Below, piece by piece: positions 9,601-17,250 of a DNA stretch of 64,000 bases (position 1 is the stretch's first letter; every line of letters begins with the position of its first letter). The stretch spans positions 25,459,517-25,523,516 of the forward strand of contig CP154956.1 in assembly GCA_039621445.1 (NCBI GenBank), given 5' to 3'. The DNA is from Euglena gracilis (Eukaryota; Euglenida; Euglenophyceae; Euglenales). The notes under the pieces are model-generated. The model searched no databases. It saw only the letters and a list, made by a program, of their open reading frames with translations, and had not been told where the DNA came from. The translations under genes were made by a program, and so were the position numbers.

Positions 9601-10859
9601 GTGGTCCCAGATTTTTTCTGGATGCTTTTCTGTTTCCCACATAATTGGGCCATCCGGGTCATCAAATCCCTTGTCGGGATGTTTTCCAGTTTCTGGTGGT
9701 GTCTCCCCCCATGCCTGTGGGGATTCCAACTCTGATGGGAGGGGGGGGGGTGGTCCCAGAGTTTTCCTGGATGCTTTTCTGTTTCATACATGATTGGGCC
9801 ATTTGGGTCATCAATTCCCTTGTCGGGATGTTTTCCAGTTTCTGGGGGTGTCTCCCCCCATACCTGTGGGGATTCCAACTCTGATGGGAGGGGGGGGGTG
9901 GCTTCATGCGCAATGAGATAGCGACAGCAATGTGACGAGTGGTGGTGTTTCGTGTATTTTTTAGGGGGGCGATGTCGGTGATGTCGATGATGATGTCGAT
10001 GTGGGCACCTTCTCCTCGCTGGGGGTCGTTTCACCTGGCTGCATGATGATGATGATGCTGAGGAGGGCGATGATGTAGTAGAGGGTGACGATGATGTGGT
10101 TGAGGTCGATCTTGTCGATGCTCGGGGTGGGGAATATGGAGGAGGTGGTTGGGCTTCCTGGTGCATGTCGAAGGGGGTGGGCTGCAGGAGTCTGGTTTGG
10201 TTGTGCAGCATTTGCTGCAGCTGCTGCATCTGTTGCAGCTGCTGTTGATGAAGCTGCAGCAGCGCCATGTCCATGTCCAGCTTGCTTCTGCTGTTCTTTT
10301 CCATCTCCACCCTGCTCCTCGGAGTCAGGTCCATGTCCCACATGCCTCGTTTGAGGACTTGATCTGTGTTAGATGATGAGGATGCTGCAGCTTTGGACTC
10401 GAGGCGGGGCTGGGGCTCCCGCCATCTGGGGCTGCAGGGCTGTCTCTGTCTCTCCTGCTGCCTGGGCCCTGCTGGATGGGGGGACCGTCTGGTGCTGCGG
10501 GGCTGTCTCTCCCGCTGCCTGGACTGTCTGGGGCTGCAGGGCTGATACTCCTGCTGCCTGGGGTCATCACGTTTGGGGCTGCATCGGGGCTGAAACTCCC
10601 GCTGTTCCCCTCTGTCGCCACTGCTGCGGGGCTGGTACTCCCGCTGCTCGTAGGGATCAGGGTACTCCTGGTAGCTCTGCTGAATGTCCAGCTTCCTTCT
10701 TTTTCTGGACTGCTGCCTCATGGCCTGTCTCTGGGCCTCGTCTTTGTAGCGGTCCCCATATCGTTGACGGAGTGCCTCTTCCCAGGCTTCATCAGAGGCG
10801 TACTGCTCTTCTTGTCTGGAACGCCTCCTCACTTCGTGGTACTTCTTCCCATCGTCCAT
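6609..10859 (-). CDS. Copy A 2A-containing polyprotein (N-terminal and middle part)
   Basis: About 1,416 codons from ATG at 10859 (open from 10889 with a non-ATG codon; copy B starts at the matching ATG). In order: an Arg/Ser/Gln-rich N terminus with REYQPRSS-type repeats; a Gln/Leu helix (LLQLHQQQLQQMQQLQQML); Pro/Ser and His-rich tracts; a duplicated segment (9597-9895); Cys/His clusters (VCCLRC, VRCTLC, CPLC); 2A at 8439; a 2A-like motif at 8109; a methyltransferase-like domain (7690-8050); a 2A-like motif at 7227; 2A at 7077; then AESIPDLAHPGDDVPATMVI and a frameshift near 6640. The piece at about 8880-9240 is probably out of its original frame, because the homologue of the copy B protein is read at 8455-9174. 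Products of 2A skipping would be several separate proteins from one mRNA. Confidence 0.75.
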   Translation of the reverse strand: MDDGKKYHEVRRRSRQEEQYASDEAWEEALRQRYGDRYKDEAQRQAMRQQSRKRRKLDIQQSYQEYPDPYEQREYQPRSSGDRGEQREFQPRCSPKRDDPRQQEYQPCSPRQSRQRERQPRSTRRSPHPAGPRQQERQRQPCSPRWREPQPRLESKAAASSSSNTDQVLKRGMWDMDLTPRSRVEMEKNSRSKLDMDMALLQLHQQQLQQMQQLQQMLHNQTRLLQPTPFDMHQEAQPPPPYSPPRASTRSTSTTSSSPSTTSSPSSASSSSCSQVKRPPARRRCPHRHHHRHHRHRPPKKYTKHHHSSHCCRYLIAHEATPPLPSELESPQVWGETPPETGKHPDKGIDDPNGPIMYETEKHPGKLWDHPPPSHQSWNPHRHGGRHHQKLENIPTRDLMTRMAQLCGKQKSIQKKSGTTPPSQMGRDWSSPRRIQLKWGSRGAPSDRQLLERRPPARWAGGGGPRLSPARRQQGGDPQAGPTPQRGTEDPAADERWAGGPLFPLPASLLDLAQESDPGWNNSAPFRIFAAPPPLGLPMLGMVLSGSTAPRSSVAGSNSRPGCGKKRCQPLPQARRKAHKTPRAQKTAPADGPPGRNSGPNFWLGGRAGGRQGGRPGRKRRPAPYCSSSSGGNSTAGSWTSCAVTACGAHPWRAQGRQPLHRSPRRIPTRGEAIRLAQALHAQRPGHLREEGLQWSPPPARPKRPPPVVPPPPPSPPRPRIGPRKRLAPYPPVACAAVWPDTPDHPPPWLHKVCCLRCTWTDIEVLYHRQNKAVSTRVPYLSCAALPFQGRGEILLTCGDIESNPGPWCLSGPDSGDLLHILRSLHMSDLFLIRLTDMPLPGPDGGRPAPLLPTYYYVRCTLCGSHTTTSGAGWCLQHQSSCQVLLEAEPDFYGDHPATGRGEAILTDGDINPLPGPSSSLSDYMLDPMWVPWCLHELGISPDRWPSVDAFADRHNSQFASFWDESTNAFRQQWYRPEALWMNPPFCMLPQLLQHGLQHGIHAVVLAPEWSPALPHLQAAALRSAPLPKAPLFRVRGTVLLPHPRWRTWCLYLRMEPPPRYSPQRSSERLMHPPPPAQPLRHRHVPYLSSYDLPPMNEWVRDASDPERPYELNVGGRDFVLWGDGLWDCRFQPEDPCPLCKGSHWPWVRCSLLHGDDAVSLLTRQPTIRVTRETSCCRSSLLPSRRCDVCKALRGRGSLLTCGDIHLHPGPSASSATRGPRTSPLHTYPTQPRPLHNRLGSFRTGRGSLLTCGDVESNPGPSGDRQAPTVGKKRSAAPASPRNAPPAESIPDLAHPGDDVPATMVIDRNGNGSDLRQINAPRLIIPPQPANLQEILLCRTNTVLHVPAANQREVTETMADAIIEYVTKPNGDTLFAVMAFPKLVLRTVPTSGREAAEDVSTAISRRTSSARAITRH
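7077..7124 (-). other. 2A motif 4 (canonical), copy A
   Basis: Encodes RGSLLTCGDVESNPGP, matching the D-(V/I)-E-x-N-P-G-P consensus of 2A peptides, which make the ribosome skip the Gly-Pro bond. It separates the RT-containing product from the upstream domains. 2A peptides are known at the N termini of several non-LTR elements (for example trypanosome L1Tc and sea urchin elements). Confidence 0.9.
7227..7280 (-). other. 2A-like motif 3 (HPGP), copy A
   Basis: Encodes RGRGSLLTCGDIHLHPGP. The upstream half is identical in style to the active motifs, but E-x-N is replaced by H-x-H. Copy B has GDVHLHPGP at the same place, so the change is old and retained. Loss of the Asn normally abolishes skipping, so it may be inactive or have another use. 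Confidence 0.75.
7282..7440 (-). other. Cys/His-rich cluster before 2A-like motif 3
   Basis: The encoded segment has CPLCKGSHWPWVRC, then SCCRSSLLPSRRCDVC. Paired Cys-x2-Cys and His residues look like zinc-binding knuckles. Copy B has the matching CASCKGYHWPWERC and RRCTIC. Similar clusters precede 2A motifs 1 and 2, giving a repeated [Cys/His cluster]-[2A] arrangement. Confidence 0.55.
7690..8050 (-). other. Methyltransferase-like domain in polyprotein, copy A
   Basis: Encodes WPSVDAFADRHNSQFASFW, then RPEALWMNPPFCMLPQLL (NPPF at about 7902-7919) and HAVVLAPEWSPALPHLQ. The spacing D-x-F-A...N...F...D-A-F..W...NPPF...V.P.W resembles the Dam-like (N6-adenine methyltransferase-derived) module found after RT/RNase H in DIRS-type and some Ty3-type retrotransposons. 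Finding it upstream of RT in an RLE non-LTR element is unusual. Copy B has a close match at about 15150-15510. The assignment rests on motif pattern only. Confidence 0.5.
8109..8165 (-). other. 2A-like motif 2 (LPGP), copy A
   Basis: Encodes TGRGEAILTDGDINPLPGP. It keeps the GRG..ILT.GD frame of a 2A but ends PLPGP instead of ESNPGP. Copy B has the same GDINPLPGP. It lies immediately before the methyltransferase-like domain. Confidence 0.7.
8439..8492 (-). other. 2A motif 1 (canonical), copy A
   Basis: Encodes GRGEILLTCGDIESNPGP, a full match to the 2A consensus. It would release the N-terminal Arg-rich/Cys-His protein from the downstream domains. The matching position in B reads GDIEANPGP. 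Confidence 0.9.
9597..9895. repeat. ~149-bp tandem duplication inside copy A
   Basis: Two adjacent copies of a block running from GGTGGTCCCAGA to CCAACTCTGATGGGAGGG. On the minus strand one frame gives ETPPETGKHPDKG and SHQSWNPH segments. Because the unit length is not a multiple of three, each copy is read in a different frame. Confidence 0.85.
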
Positions 10860-10889
10860 CGCCAAATTCTTGAGTAACACACCTCGCAA

Positions 10890-10958
10890 TGTCCTGAAAC
10901 TTCAGATCCCCAGGTAAATGTTAAAAAAGCTTGACCCCGACCCGGGGCTTTCAGGACA
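10890..10958 (-). other. Element A head with conserved hairpin
   Basis: On the minus strand TGTCCTGAAA (10949-10958) is complementary to TTTCAGGACA (10890-10899). Between them lies the CCCC-GGGTC-GGGG hairpin. The region sits just upstream of the start codon at 10859 and directly after the tail of copy B. It is a candidate structured 5' UTR; 5'-terminal ribozymes are known in R2 and L1Tc, but the sequence does not match a ribozyme class I can recognise. Confidence 0.5.
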
Positions 10959-10982
10959 TGTTATGCGGAAGACGAAAAAAAA

Positions 10983-11587
10983 TAGACACTCAGAAAGTGC
11001 CCATGCATGTCCTTCATAGCTCTGCAAAACATGAGGTTGTGAACAGGTGGTTCAAGGTGAACGTGTGAACAAGGTGGCTCAATGGCACACCAAATAGGGC
11101 TGTGGTGGTTAGAAAAGGCCGATATACGGTGGTGGGGCGAACCGAGTCCACCGACCAGTGGCACAGCCTACTGGGTTTGCCAGAGTTCGAGGGAGGGGGG
11201 CTATGTACAGATGGGCGCAGCCCATGGGCAGTGTGGATGCGTGCGGCGGTAAGGTAGGGGGTAGGGGGATGCGTGCGAAGGGGGGATATGTACACGTGGG
11301 GCGAACCCTTGGGCAGTAAGCGGAAGTTAAGCAGAAGTAGCGGCTTTGGTAGCCGGCATATGAGGGCGATGGGGGTGAGAGCGCTTAGAGTATCAGCGAG
11401 GTGGAGTCCGTGTAGTGTTGTCGTCGGTGATGGTTTTTCCCCTTGGGCCTTCTCCGTCGGCCGTCCTGCCGTGGGGTGCCGCCGTCGGCCGCCCACATGT
11501 GCTTTGGGACGTGCAGGGGCTGATTTTGGAGGGGTGGTGGCCGCAGGTGTGGTGTGCCACCCTGGGGTTTGATATTGCCTGTGGTGT
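10983..11587 (-). other. Element B 3' UTR
   Basis: About 600 bp, containing the conserved two-hairpin element (11126-11178). It has one stretch (about 11010-11120) absent from the tail of A, probably an indel. No other gene is seen. Confidence 0.65.
11126..11178 (-). other. Conserved 3' UTR two-hairpin RNA element, copy in B
   Basis: Same sequence as in A (CCAGTAGGCTGTGCCACTGG, then CGGTGG...CCACCG on the minus strand). Confidence 0.7.
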
Positions 11588-14500
11588 TTATCGAAGGAAG
11601 TGCTTGGGGCGTAGCATCTGTACCACTTGGCGGAAGAGAGCTAGTGCCAGCAGCTGATAGCTCTCGGCTTGTCGTGTAGAGCGTACGTCGCTTTGGTCCC
11701 ATGTGGTGGTCCGTTTGATCATCCTGGAGAGCAGCTTGGCGCTTTCGGGTCCCAGTCCTCCCCAGGTGCCCATCGCCATTGTGGTGAACGACCAGCCACC
11801 ATTACGGCAGGGGACGTCGTACTTGGCATGTTTGGCCTGTTCTCGCCGTTTGAGAAAGGTCCGCCAGCGTTCCCTACCGCTGCTCCTTTCGGCTGCTTGC
11901 CACCCGTGTGCGATGGTGATGTCAACAGCTGTTGGCTTGCCATCTTGCCATGTGGCGAGCAACAGGTCGGCTGGCCGTAGGGAGGTGTCTGGCTGGTTGG
12001 GAACCGGTACCTCGCGTTGGACACTTTGACCGTTTGTGGACAAAAGGTTGAACAGTGCGTCCTGGACGGCATTGTGTCTGTTGGCGAAATTATTCCGAAT
12101 GCAGCACATCTCGTGATCGCCGTGGGTGTCTGTGGCATTCTGGCAGCCAGCGCAGGTACCGGTGGTGTCCGCGAGGGGTAGTCCAAGCCACCACTTTAGC
12201 CCAAGGCGGTAGTCAGCCGCCTCCACTCTGGTATGGAGGGCATCATGGGGTGCTGCGGCCATCCAGCCGTGACCGATGCCGTGTGCCTGCTCCATCAGGC
12301 GAGCTTGATCTCTCGGTGGGATTCGGGCGAGGAGGCTGTCGATCGTGGTGCGGGACAGTTGCGATTGCCACCATCGCTGTGACGTGTCGTTGCCGGAGGC
12401 GGATGCGAAGGATGCTGCGACAAGCAGTCGTTGGCTCTCAGGGTGCTGGGGGCCAAGGGTCGAGGAGAGGTCGTTGGCGGCTTGCTGGCAGACCCGGTCA
12501 TTCGGGGCCGCGACATACGCGGGGCAGGCGACCTTTTTGTGTCCATGGGTATAGTACTGGCAGAGGGCCGCGGTACGGGCGGCTCCTTGGCAGGCTTCCG
12601 GGATGCGCAGCCCGCATCCCCCGTTGGAGAGTGGGAGCGCTGCTTGCTGCCGTTGCTCCGTGCTGAGTGCTTGACCGAGGAGGTCCTCGAAGGCGCCGAA
12701 GATGGTCTCACCGCAGCGGGTGACTTCTTCCTGGGCGTCGTAGGAGTCAGAGGCCCGCAGGAGGTGGTTGACCTTACAGCCGTCCAGGCACGACCGAAGG
12801 AGGTGGTGGGCGAGCTTGGGGTCTGTTACCGACGTTACCAGATCAGTGGCTTTCTCGATTCTTGCAGTGGCCTCTGCCCAGGCAGCAACCGTGTGACCGG
12901 TGGAGGTGGGTAAGTCCACGGGGCAGCCGAGTACAGTGATTCCGGAGTCTTCGACCCAGGGCACACGCTGGAGGCGCTCTCGGTCTGGGATGGCATCGGC
13001 GGCTGGTCCCCAGGCCACGCACTTGGCAAGGTTCAGTTGGACCCCAGTGCGTTCACTCTCGACTCGCAAGAAGTCTAGGCATTTCTGCAGTGCCTTGGGC
13101 TCGCCAATCAGGATCCCTTCATCGAGGTACCAGGAGGACCACAGCAGCTCAGCCTGTTGTGCAATTGTGTCGGCTATGGTGTGTAGTCCCACGGCGAAGC
13201 CAATGGGCCCAAGAGGGCAGCCCTGGTGTGTGCCCCTTGTGGAGGACAGCGTGCGTCCCTCGCTGAACAGGTGTGCCGGTTGGCCATACGCGAAGCGCAA
13301 GTAGTTGAAAAGTGCGGGCGTGCGCGTCTGCGCCTCCTGGAGCATGACCGTGCGGTCAAGGGTGTTGAAGGCATTCTTCAGATCGACCTGAAGAACCGCC
13401 CAGTTACCCCGTGGGTCCAGCTTCCGAACCAGGTTTTGCACTGTAATCGCCGTGGATTCGGCGGCGTTGGACAGTCCAACCCCGGTTTGGAGGGGGCTCA
13501 GTCGAGCAACTTGTTCTTTTGCGGCTCCCGTGTGAAGGAGTGCTTTCCCTACCAGTCGCCGGAGGGTTTCGCCAACTGCGATGGGCCGGACGCCGTCATC
13601 TTTTTTCCGCAAGGGGGTTAGGTTTGCAGAGCACCAGCTTGGCGCGTGGTCTGGGGGCAAATCGCCCTCTGCCCAAGCGGAGGCCAGCCGTCCCAAAGCC
13701 GTGAGGAGGCGGGCGCCGTGGCCGGGGCGGCGGACGGCATCTTGCAGGTGGCAGGGGCGTAGTCCAGAGGGGCCCGGGGACGATGTGCGCGGGAAGCGGA
13801 GGATGGCTTCGCGGAGGAGTTCCTCCCACCGCACGCGTTGACCGTCTGGGAAAGGCGGCAGCTTTGCAGGGAAGTTGTTGGTGTTGACCGGCCGGCCCAG
13901 TGGGTGAAGGTCCTGTAGCCTGGCCCATACCGCCGGGTCGCTGGAGCGATGTGTCCCCTCCGACAGAAGGACCTGTAGGGCCTTGGCTGGGGCTCCTTCC
14001 CCGACTAGAGTGCGTGCCCGTCGAAGCACCGCCTCCGGAACGGCCGAGGGCTCGGTGCGCGCTTTCTTGGCAGTGCGTGTCTCGACGGAAGAGGCGGGCA
14101 GTTTCGTAGCTGCGCGAAGCTCGGACACCAGTGTGGCGTATTGCCCCTGTCTGAAGAGCTGCAAGCGTCTGCCGATGGCGGTGGAAGTATCCTCTGCGGC
14201 TTCCCGGCCGCTGCTTGGGACAGTGCGCAGTACCAACTTCGGGAAAGCTAAGACAGCGAATAGGTGGTCGTTGTCCGGTTTGGCCACGTACTCCGCGATG
14301 GTGTCAGCCATGGTCTCTGTTACGTCGCGCTGGTTGGAGGCTGGCACGTGGACAATCGTGTTGGCCCGGCAGAGTAAAATGTCCTGCAGATTCGCTGGTG
14401 GCGGTGGAATGATGAGGCGAGGGGCCTGAGCTTGACGGAGGTCCGACCCGTTGCCATTGGGGTCGATTACCATAGTCGCTGGCACGTCATCACCTGGGTG

Positions 14501-14722
14501 GGCCAGGTCCGGAATAGACTCCGGCGGTGACACGGTAGCAGGACTGGGGGTTGCTGCGGATCGTTTCCTGCTCACAGGCGATGCCTGGCGATTCGCTGGG
14601 GGTCCAGGGTTGCTCTCAATGTCGCCGCATGACAAGTAAACTTCCACGGCCCGTTCGGGGGAGATTCTCCCTGGTTCTGGTTGTGCAGGTGAATGGGGGT
14701 CCAGGGTGCAGGTGTACGTCAC
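11588..14722 (-). CDS. Copy B reverse transcriptase and restriction-like endonuclease
   Basis: 1,044-codon open frame, the best preserved in the window. Residues 24-41 are a 2A motif (GDIESNPGP); then AESIPDLAHPGDD-like linker residues; an alpha-helical region; the RT core with PGPSGLRPCHLQDA, GVRPIAVGETLRRLVGKAL, VDLKNAFN (near residue 444), THQGCPLGPIGFAVGL and WYLDEGILIGE (near 532); a CCHC finger CAGC...GDHEMCC (near 857); and the RLE core RHN...RPADLLLATWQDGKPTAVDI. The YLDE triplet is GAT GAA, replacing the second catalytic Asp. The frame is entered at a GTG codon upstream; after 2A skipping the true protein would begin at the Pro of motif 4. Confidence 0.9.
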   Translation of the reverse strand: MTYTCTLDPHSPAQPEPGRISPERAVEVYLSCGDIESNPGPPANRQASPVSRKRSAATPSPATVSPPESIPDLAHPGDDVPATMVIDPNGNGSDLRQAQAPRLIIPPPPANLQDILLCRANTIVHVPASNQRDVTETMADTIAEYVAKPDNDHLFAVLAFPKLVLRTVPSSGREAAEDTSTAIGRRLQLFRQGQYATLVSELRAATKLPASSVETRTAKKARTEPSAVPEAVLRRARTLVGEGAPAKALQVLLSEGTHRSSDPAVWARLQDLHPLGRPVNTNNFPAKLPPFPDGQRVRWEELLREAILRFPRTSSPGPSGLRPCHLQDAVRRPGHGARLLTALGRLASAWAEGDLPPDHAPSWCSANLTPLRKKDDGVRPIAVGETLRRLVGKALLHTGAAKEQVARLSPLQTGVGLSNAAESTAITVQNLVRKLDPRGNWAVLQVDLKNAFNTLDRTVMLQEAQTRTPALFNYLRFAYGQPAHLFSEGRTLSSTRGTHQGCPLGPIGFAVGLHTIADTIAQQAELLWSSWYLDEGILIGEPKALQKCLDFLRVESERTGVQLNLAKCVAWGPAADAIPDRERLQRVPWVEDSGITVLGCPVDLPTSTGHTVAAWAEATARIEKATDLVTSVTDPKLAHHLLRSCLDGCKVNHLLRASDSYDAQEEVTRCGETIFGAFEDLLGQALSTEQRQQAALPLSNGGCGLRIPEACQGAARTAALCQYYTHGHKKVACPAYVAAPNDRVCQQAANDLSSTLGPQHPESQRLLVAASFASASGNDTSQRWWQSQLSRTTIDSLLARIPPRDQARLMEQAHGIGHGWMAAAPHDALHTRVEAADYRLGLKWWLGLPLADTTGTCAGCQNATDTHGDHEMCCIRNNFANRHNAVQDALFNLLSTNGQSVQREVPVPNQPDTSLRPADLLLATWQDGKPTAVDITIAHGWQAAERSSGRERWRTFLKRREQAKHAKYDVPCRNGGWSFTTMAMGTWGGLGPESAKLLSRMIKRTTTWDQSDVRSTRQAESYQLLALALFRQVVQMLRPKHFLR
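14600..14653 (-). other. 2A motif 4 (canonical) with a frameshift inside, copy B
   Basis: Encodes RAVEVYLSCGDIESNPGP in the RT frame. Read one base over, the first part gives RTGRGSLL, identical to copy A. A one-base difference has therefore shifted the frame within the 2A coding sequence and separated upstream domains from the RT frame. Confidence 0.85.
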
Positions 14723-15545
14723 CGCATGTCATCAGGCACCCCCGTCCCGCAAAGGAGGTGCAAATGGTGCAGCGACGGGACGGTAGGAGGGAGTTGCGGC
14801 AGCCCTTTGCCGTGCCGATGACGCGAATTGTGGGCTGAGGGCTGGCCAGCTCGGTGGTGCTGGCGGGCGGCAGGAGGCAGCAGCGTTCCCAGGGCCAGTG
14901 GTATCCCTTGCAGGAAGCGCATGGGTCTTCCGGCAGGAAGCGGGGGTCCCAGAGGCCATCGCCCCATAGGAAGAATCTCCGCCCCCCCAGGAGAAGTTCG
15001 TACGGCCGCCAGGGGGTTGATTCGTCCACGAGCCATTCGTTCAGCGGGGGCAGGTCGCGGGAAGACAGGTACGGGGCGACACGGTGACAGCGGGTTGGTT
15101 GGTGGGAAGGGGGGGCGGGCTTTTCGTCGTCTTTGGTCGGGGATTGTGGGGCGAGGTGGAGGTAGAGGCACCAGGTTCGCCAACGGGGGTGAGGAAGGAG
15201 GACGGTGCCGCGTACGCGGTAGAGGGGCGCTTGCGGTAGTAATGTGGAGCTCAGGGCTGCCGCCTGCAGTCCGGGCAGCGCGGGGGACCAGTCCGGGGCG
15301 ACAATTACAGCGTGGATGCCGAGCCGGAGGCCTTGGCGGAGGAGAAGTGGCAGCACCCGAAACGGAGGGTTCATCCACAGAGCCTCCGGACGGTTCCAGG
15401 ACTGACTGAAAGCGTCTGTGCCGTCGTCCCAAAAGGTGGCGAACTGGCTGTTGTGCCTGTCCGCGAAGGCGTCCAGCACTGGCCATTTGGCGGGGGGGAC
15501 CTTTAGTTCGCGAAGGGACCATGTTACCCAGCTGGGGTCGAGCAT
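14640..15545 (-). pseudogene. Copy B middle polyprotein with methyltransferase-like domain
   Basis: Frame-broken section of the copy B polyprotein. It encodes LSDYMLDPSWVTWSL, VLDAFADRHNSQFATFW, RPEALWMNPPFRVLPLLL and HAVIVAPDWSPALPGLQ (methyltransferase-like domain, about 15150-15510), then LSSRDLPPLNEWLVDEST, CASCKGYHWPWERC, RRCTIC and the HPGP 2A-like motif. It aligns along its length with the copy A polyprotein. It loses frame at about 14635 (inside motif 4) and about 15545-15560 (before the domain). Confidence 0.7.
14697..14747 (-). other. 2A-like motif 3 (HPGP), copy B
   Basis: Encodes GRGCLMTCGDVHLHPGP, with the same non-canonical ending as in copy A. Confidence 0.75.
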
Positions 15546-15565
15546 GTAGTCCGAGAGGGGGGGGA

Positions 15566-15616
15566 GGGCCCTGGCAGTGGGTTGATATCGCCATCTGTAA
15601 GGATGGCCTCCCCTCG
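15566..15616 (-). other. 2A-like motif 2 (LPGP), copy B
   Basis: Encodes RGEAILTDGDINPLPGP, identical to copy A through GDINPLPGP. It lies in a different frame from the methyltransferase-like domain that follows, so a frameshift lies just downstream. Confidence 0.75.
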
Positions 15617-15730
15617 GCCGGTAGGGGGGTGCGGGCCTCCAGGGTCCGCCGGGACCGGATCTGCGTCGAGGAGGACAGGACAGACGGCCTCGTGTTGTAA
15701 GCACCAGCCGGCGCAGTGGGTTGTCGTCTG

Positions 15731-17014
15731 TTAATTGCAGAGTGTGCAGCGTACGTGGTACCACCGGACGGTCAGTAGGCGGCCGGGGCCACCCGACGGC
15801 CCGGGTGCCGGGGCGGCGGCTTCCCGCACAAGGAAGAGGTCCTCCAGCCGCTGGCGTCGCAGGACGTCCCAGAGGTCGCCTTGGTCGGGCCCCGGGAGGC
15901 ATCGAGGGCCTGGTACGGGACCAGGGTTTGCTTCGATGTCACCACATGACAACAGTTGTAGGCCTCTTCCAGTCTTGGCCCCCCTGACCATCGGGGGGGT
16001 GTTTTCGGCCCGCCATAGGCGGCGCTCGTGGGGTGGGGGTGGCACGGCAGAAAGGGAATATTCGAGTCGCGTGGTTTCGGCCTGCGGCCGGGAAGGGTTC
16101 TGGCGATTCTGGCGATTGTACAAGACCTCTACGTCTCTCCACAGGCAGCGGAGACGACAGACCTTGTGTAGCCACCGTGGTGGGAGGTCTGCCTCCGGTG
16201 CCCATGCCTTGGCACACACCACGGGTGCGTGTGGCGTGATGCGGATCTTTGGGCCGATCCGCGGCCGCGGCGGGGAGATGTGGCGCGGTCCTCGGTGAAT
16301 GGGTGGTGACCACTGCAGGCCTTCCTCCCGCAGATGCCACGGGCGCTGCCCATGAAGGGCTTGAGCGAGACGGATGATCTCCCTCTTTGTCGGTGGTTTC
16401 GGGGACGGCGGTGCTTCTGTCTGCTTTGGGAGGGTCGTTGGGGCCCGCAGGCCTGCGCCGCGCTGCAGGTCCAGGCCGCGCCCCCTGCTCTCCCACCCGG
16501 CCAGGACCTCCCGTAGGCGGCGGGCCAGGATTTCCGGGAAAGTTTCCCCCCCAGCTGCGGTGCGGGCCCGTCGCTTCGCCAGGAATTCAGCCCGCGGTGA
16601 GTGCCAGCTGGGGGCAATTTGGCCGGCCGAACCCTCCACGGGCGTGGGGGGAGGGTGCGGTACTACGCCCAACCAAGCATCGGCGGCTTCCAGCACCCAC
16701 CCCCCTTCCATAGCCCCGGCCATGCTCCATTGGGAGCCGTCCCAGCAATGAGGCGGCCCCCGAGGGGGATCCCGAAAGATGCGGTAGGGCGGAGCGAAAT
16801 TCCACCCTTCCGTTACCGGCCCCCCCTCTGCCTGAGGTGTGCTGTCGTGCTCTGGGCTGCAGCGTCCGGCTGGCAAGCTCAACTGCACTCGGTCTGTGGG
16901 CGTCGGCTTTTCCTCCAGGGGACCAGGCAACGGGGGGGGGGGCAGCGGCCTTCGGGCATGCGAGTGGAGGGCAGTGAGACTCCAACTGTGCTGGAGAAAG
17001 CTTCTTGTGAGCAC
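15731..17014 (-). pseudogene. Copy B upstream polyprotein section with 2A motif 1
   Basis: 427-codon frame. Recognisable parts, all with matches in A: AEFLAKRRARTAAGGETF, IIRLAQALHGQRPWHLREEG, PPRPRIGPKIRI, WLHKVCRLRCLWRDVEVLY, 2A motif GDIEANPGP at 15917-15970, LPGPDQGDLWDVL and WYHVRCTLC. The function of the Arg-rich/Cys-His protein is not known; nucleic-acid binding is likely from composition. The frame is lost near 15730, before 2A-like motif 2. Confidence 0.65.
15917..15970 (-). other. 2A motif 1 (canonical), copy B
   Basis: Encodes GRGLQLLSCGDIEANPGP, a consensus 2A with Ala for Ser. Confidence 0.9.
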
Positions 17015-17250
17015 TCGGGGTGGGTGTAGTCGTAAGGTGGGGGTGGGTCCTCAGCCGCCCCGGGCAGGGATCGCAGGTCAGTGTGGTTCTGAGGAGGGGG
17101 GGGTTCCTCACCCACCGATTCGGGCAAATTGGCTGATGATGGGGGGGCGTCCCCCATTTCAATGTAATCATAGGGTGGGGGGGAGTCCTCAGCAACTGAA
17201 GGGGGCAGGCTGGAAGATGGTGGCGGGGGGGGGGCCCGTATCCAAGGCAT
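16879..17250 (-). other. Proline-rich PPPPYDY repeat section of copy B polyprotein
   Basis: The frame encodes three spaced repeats: SPPPYDYIEM, EEPPPPQNHTDL and DPPPPYDYTHP, with similar linkers (SVAEDS, SVGEE, GAAED). PPxY motifs bind WW domains and act as late-domain motifs in many retroelement Gag proteins. Copy A has a single QPPPPYSPP. This piece overlaps other frames, so the native frame is inferred from composition and repeats. Confidence 0.45.

Larger units (their letters stand above)
3598..10958 (-). mobile_element. Non-LTR retrotransposon copy A with RLE and 2A motifs
   Basis: Near full-length element read on the minus strand. The head is at about 10958; the first likely ATG is at 10859 (MDDGKKYH, homologous to MDEGKKYH in copy B). 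A long polyprotein frame is followed by RT, CCHC finger and restriction-like endonuclease, then a ~470-bp 3' UTR with a conserved two-hairpin element and a terminal T tract (TATTTTTTTTCG). Frameshifts near 6640 and in 5400-5560 break the RT/endonuclease frame, and comparison with B suggests another near 8870. The copy is therefore probably inactive, although its RT catalytic motif YLDD is intact. Its head abuts the tail of copy B. Confidence 0.85.

Noticed and set aside
10890-10958. Hammerhead ribozyme at the element head
   Set aside because: The CTGAAAG and TCAAG around the CCCC/GGGG stem do not match CUGANGA and GAAA; an HDV-like fold could not be drawn convincingly either.
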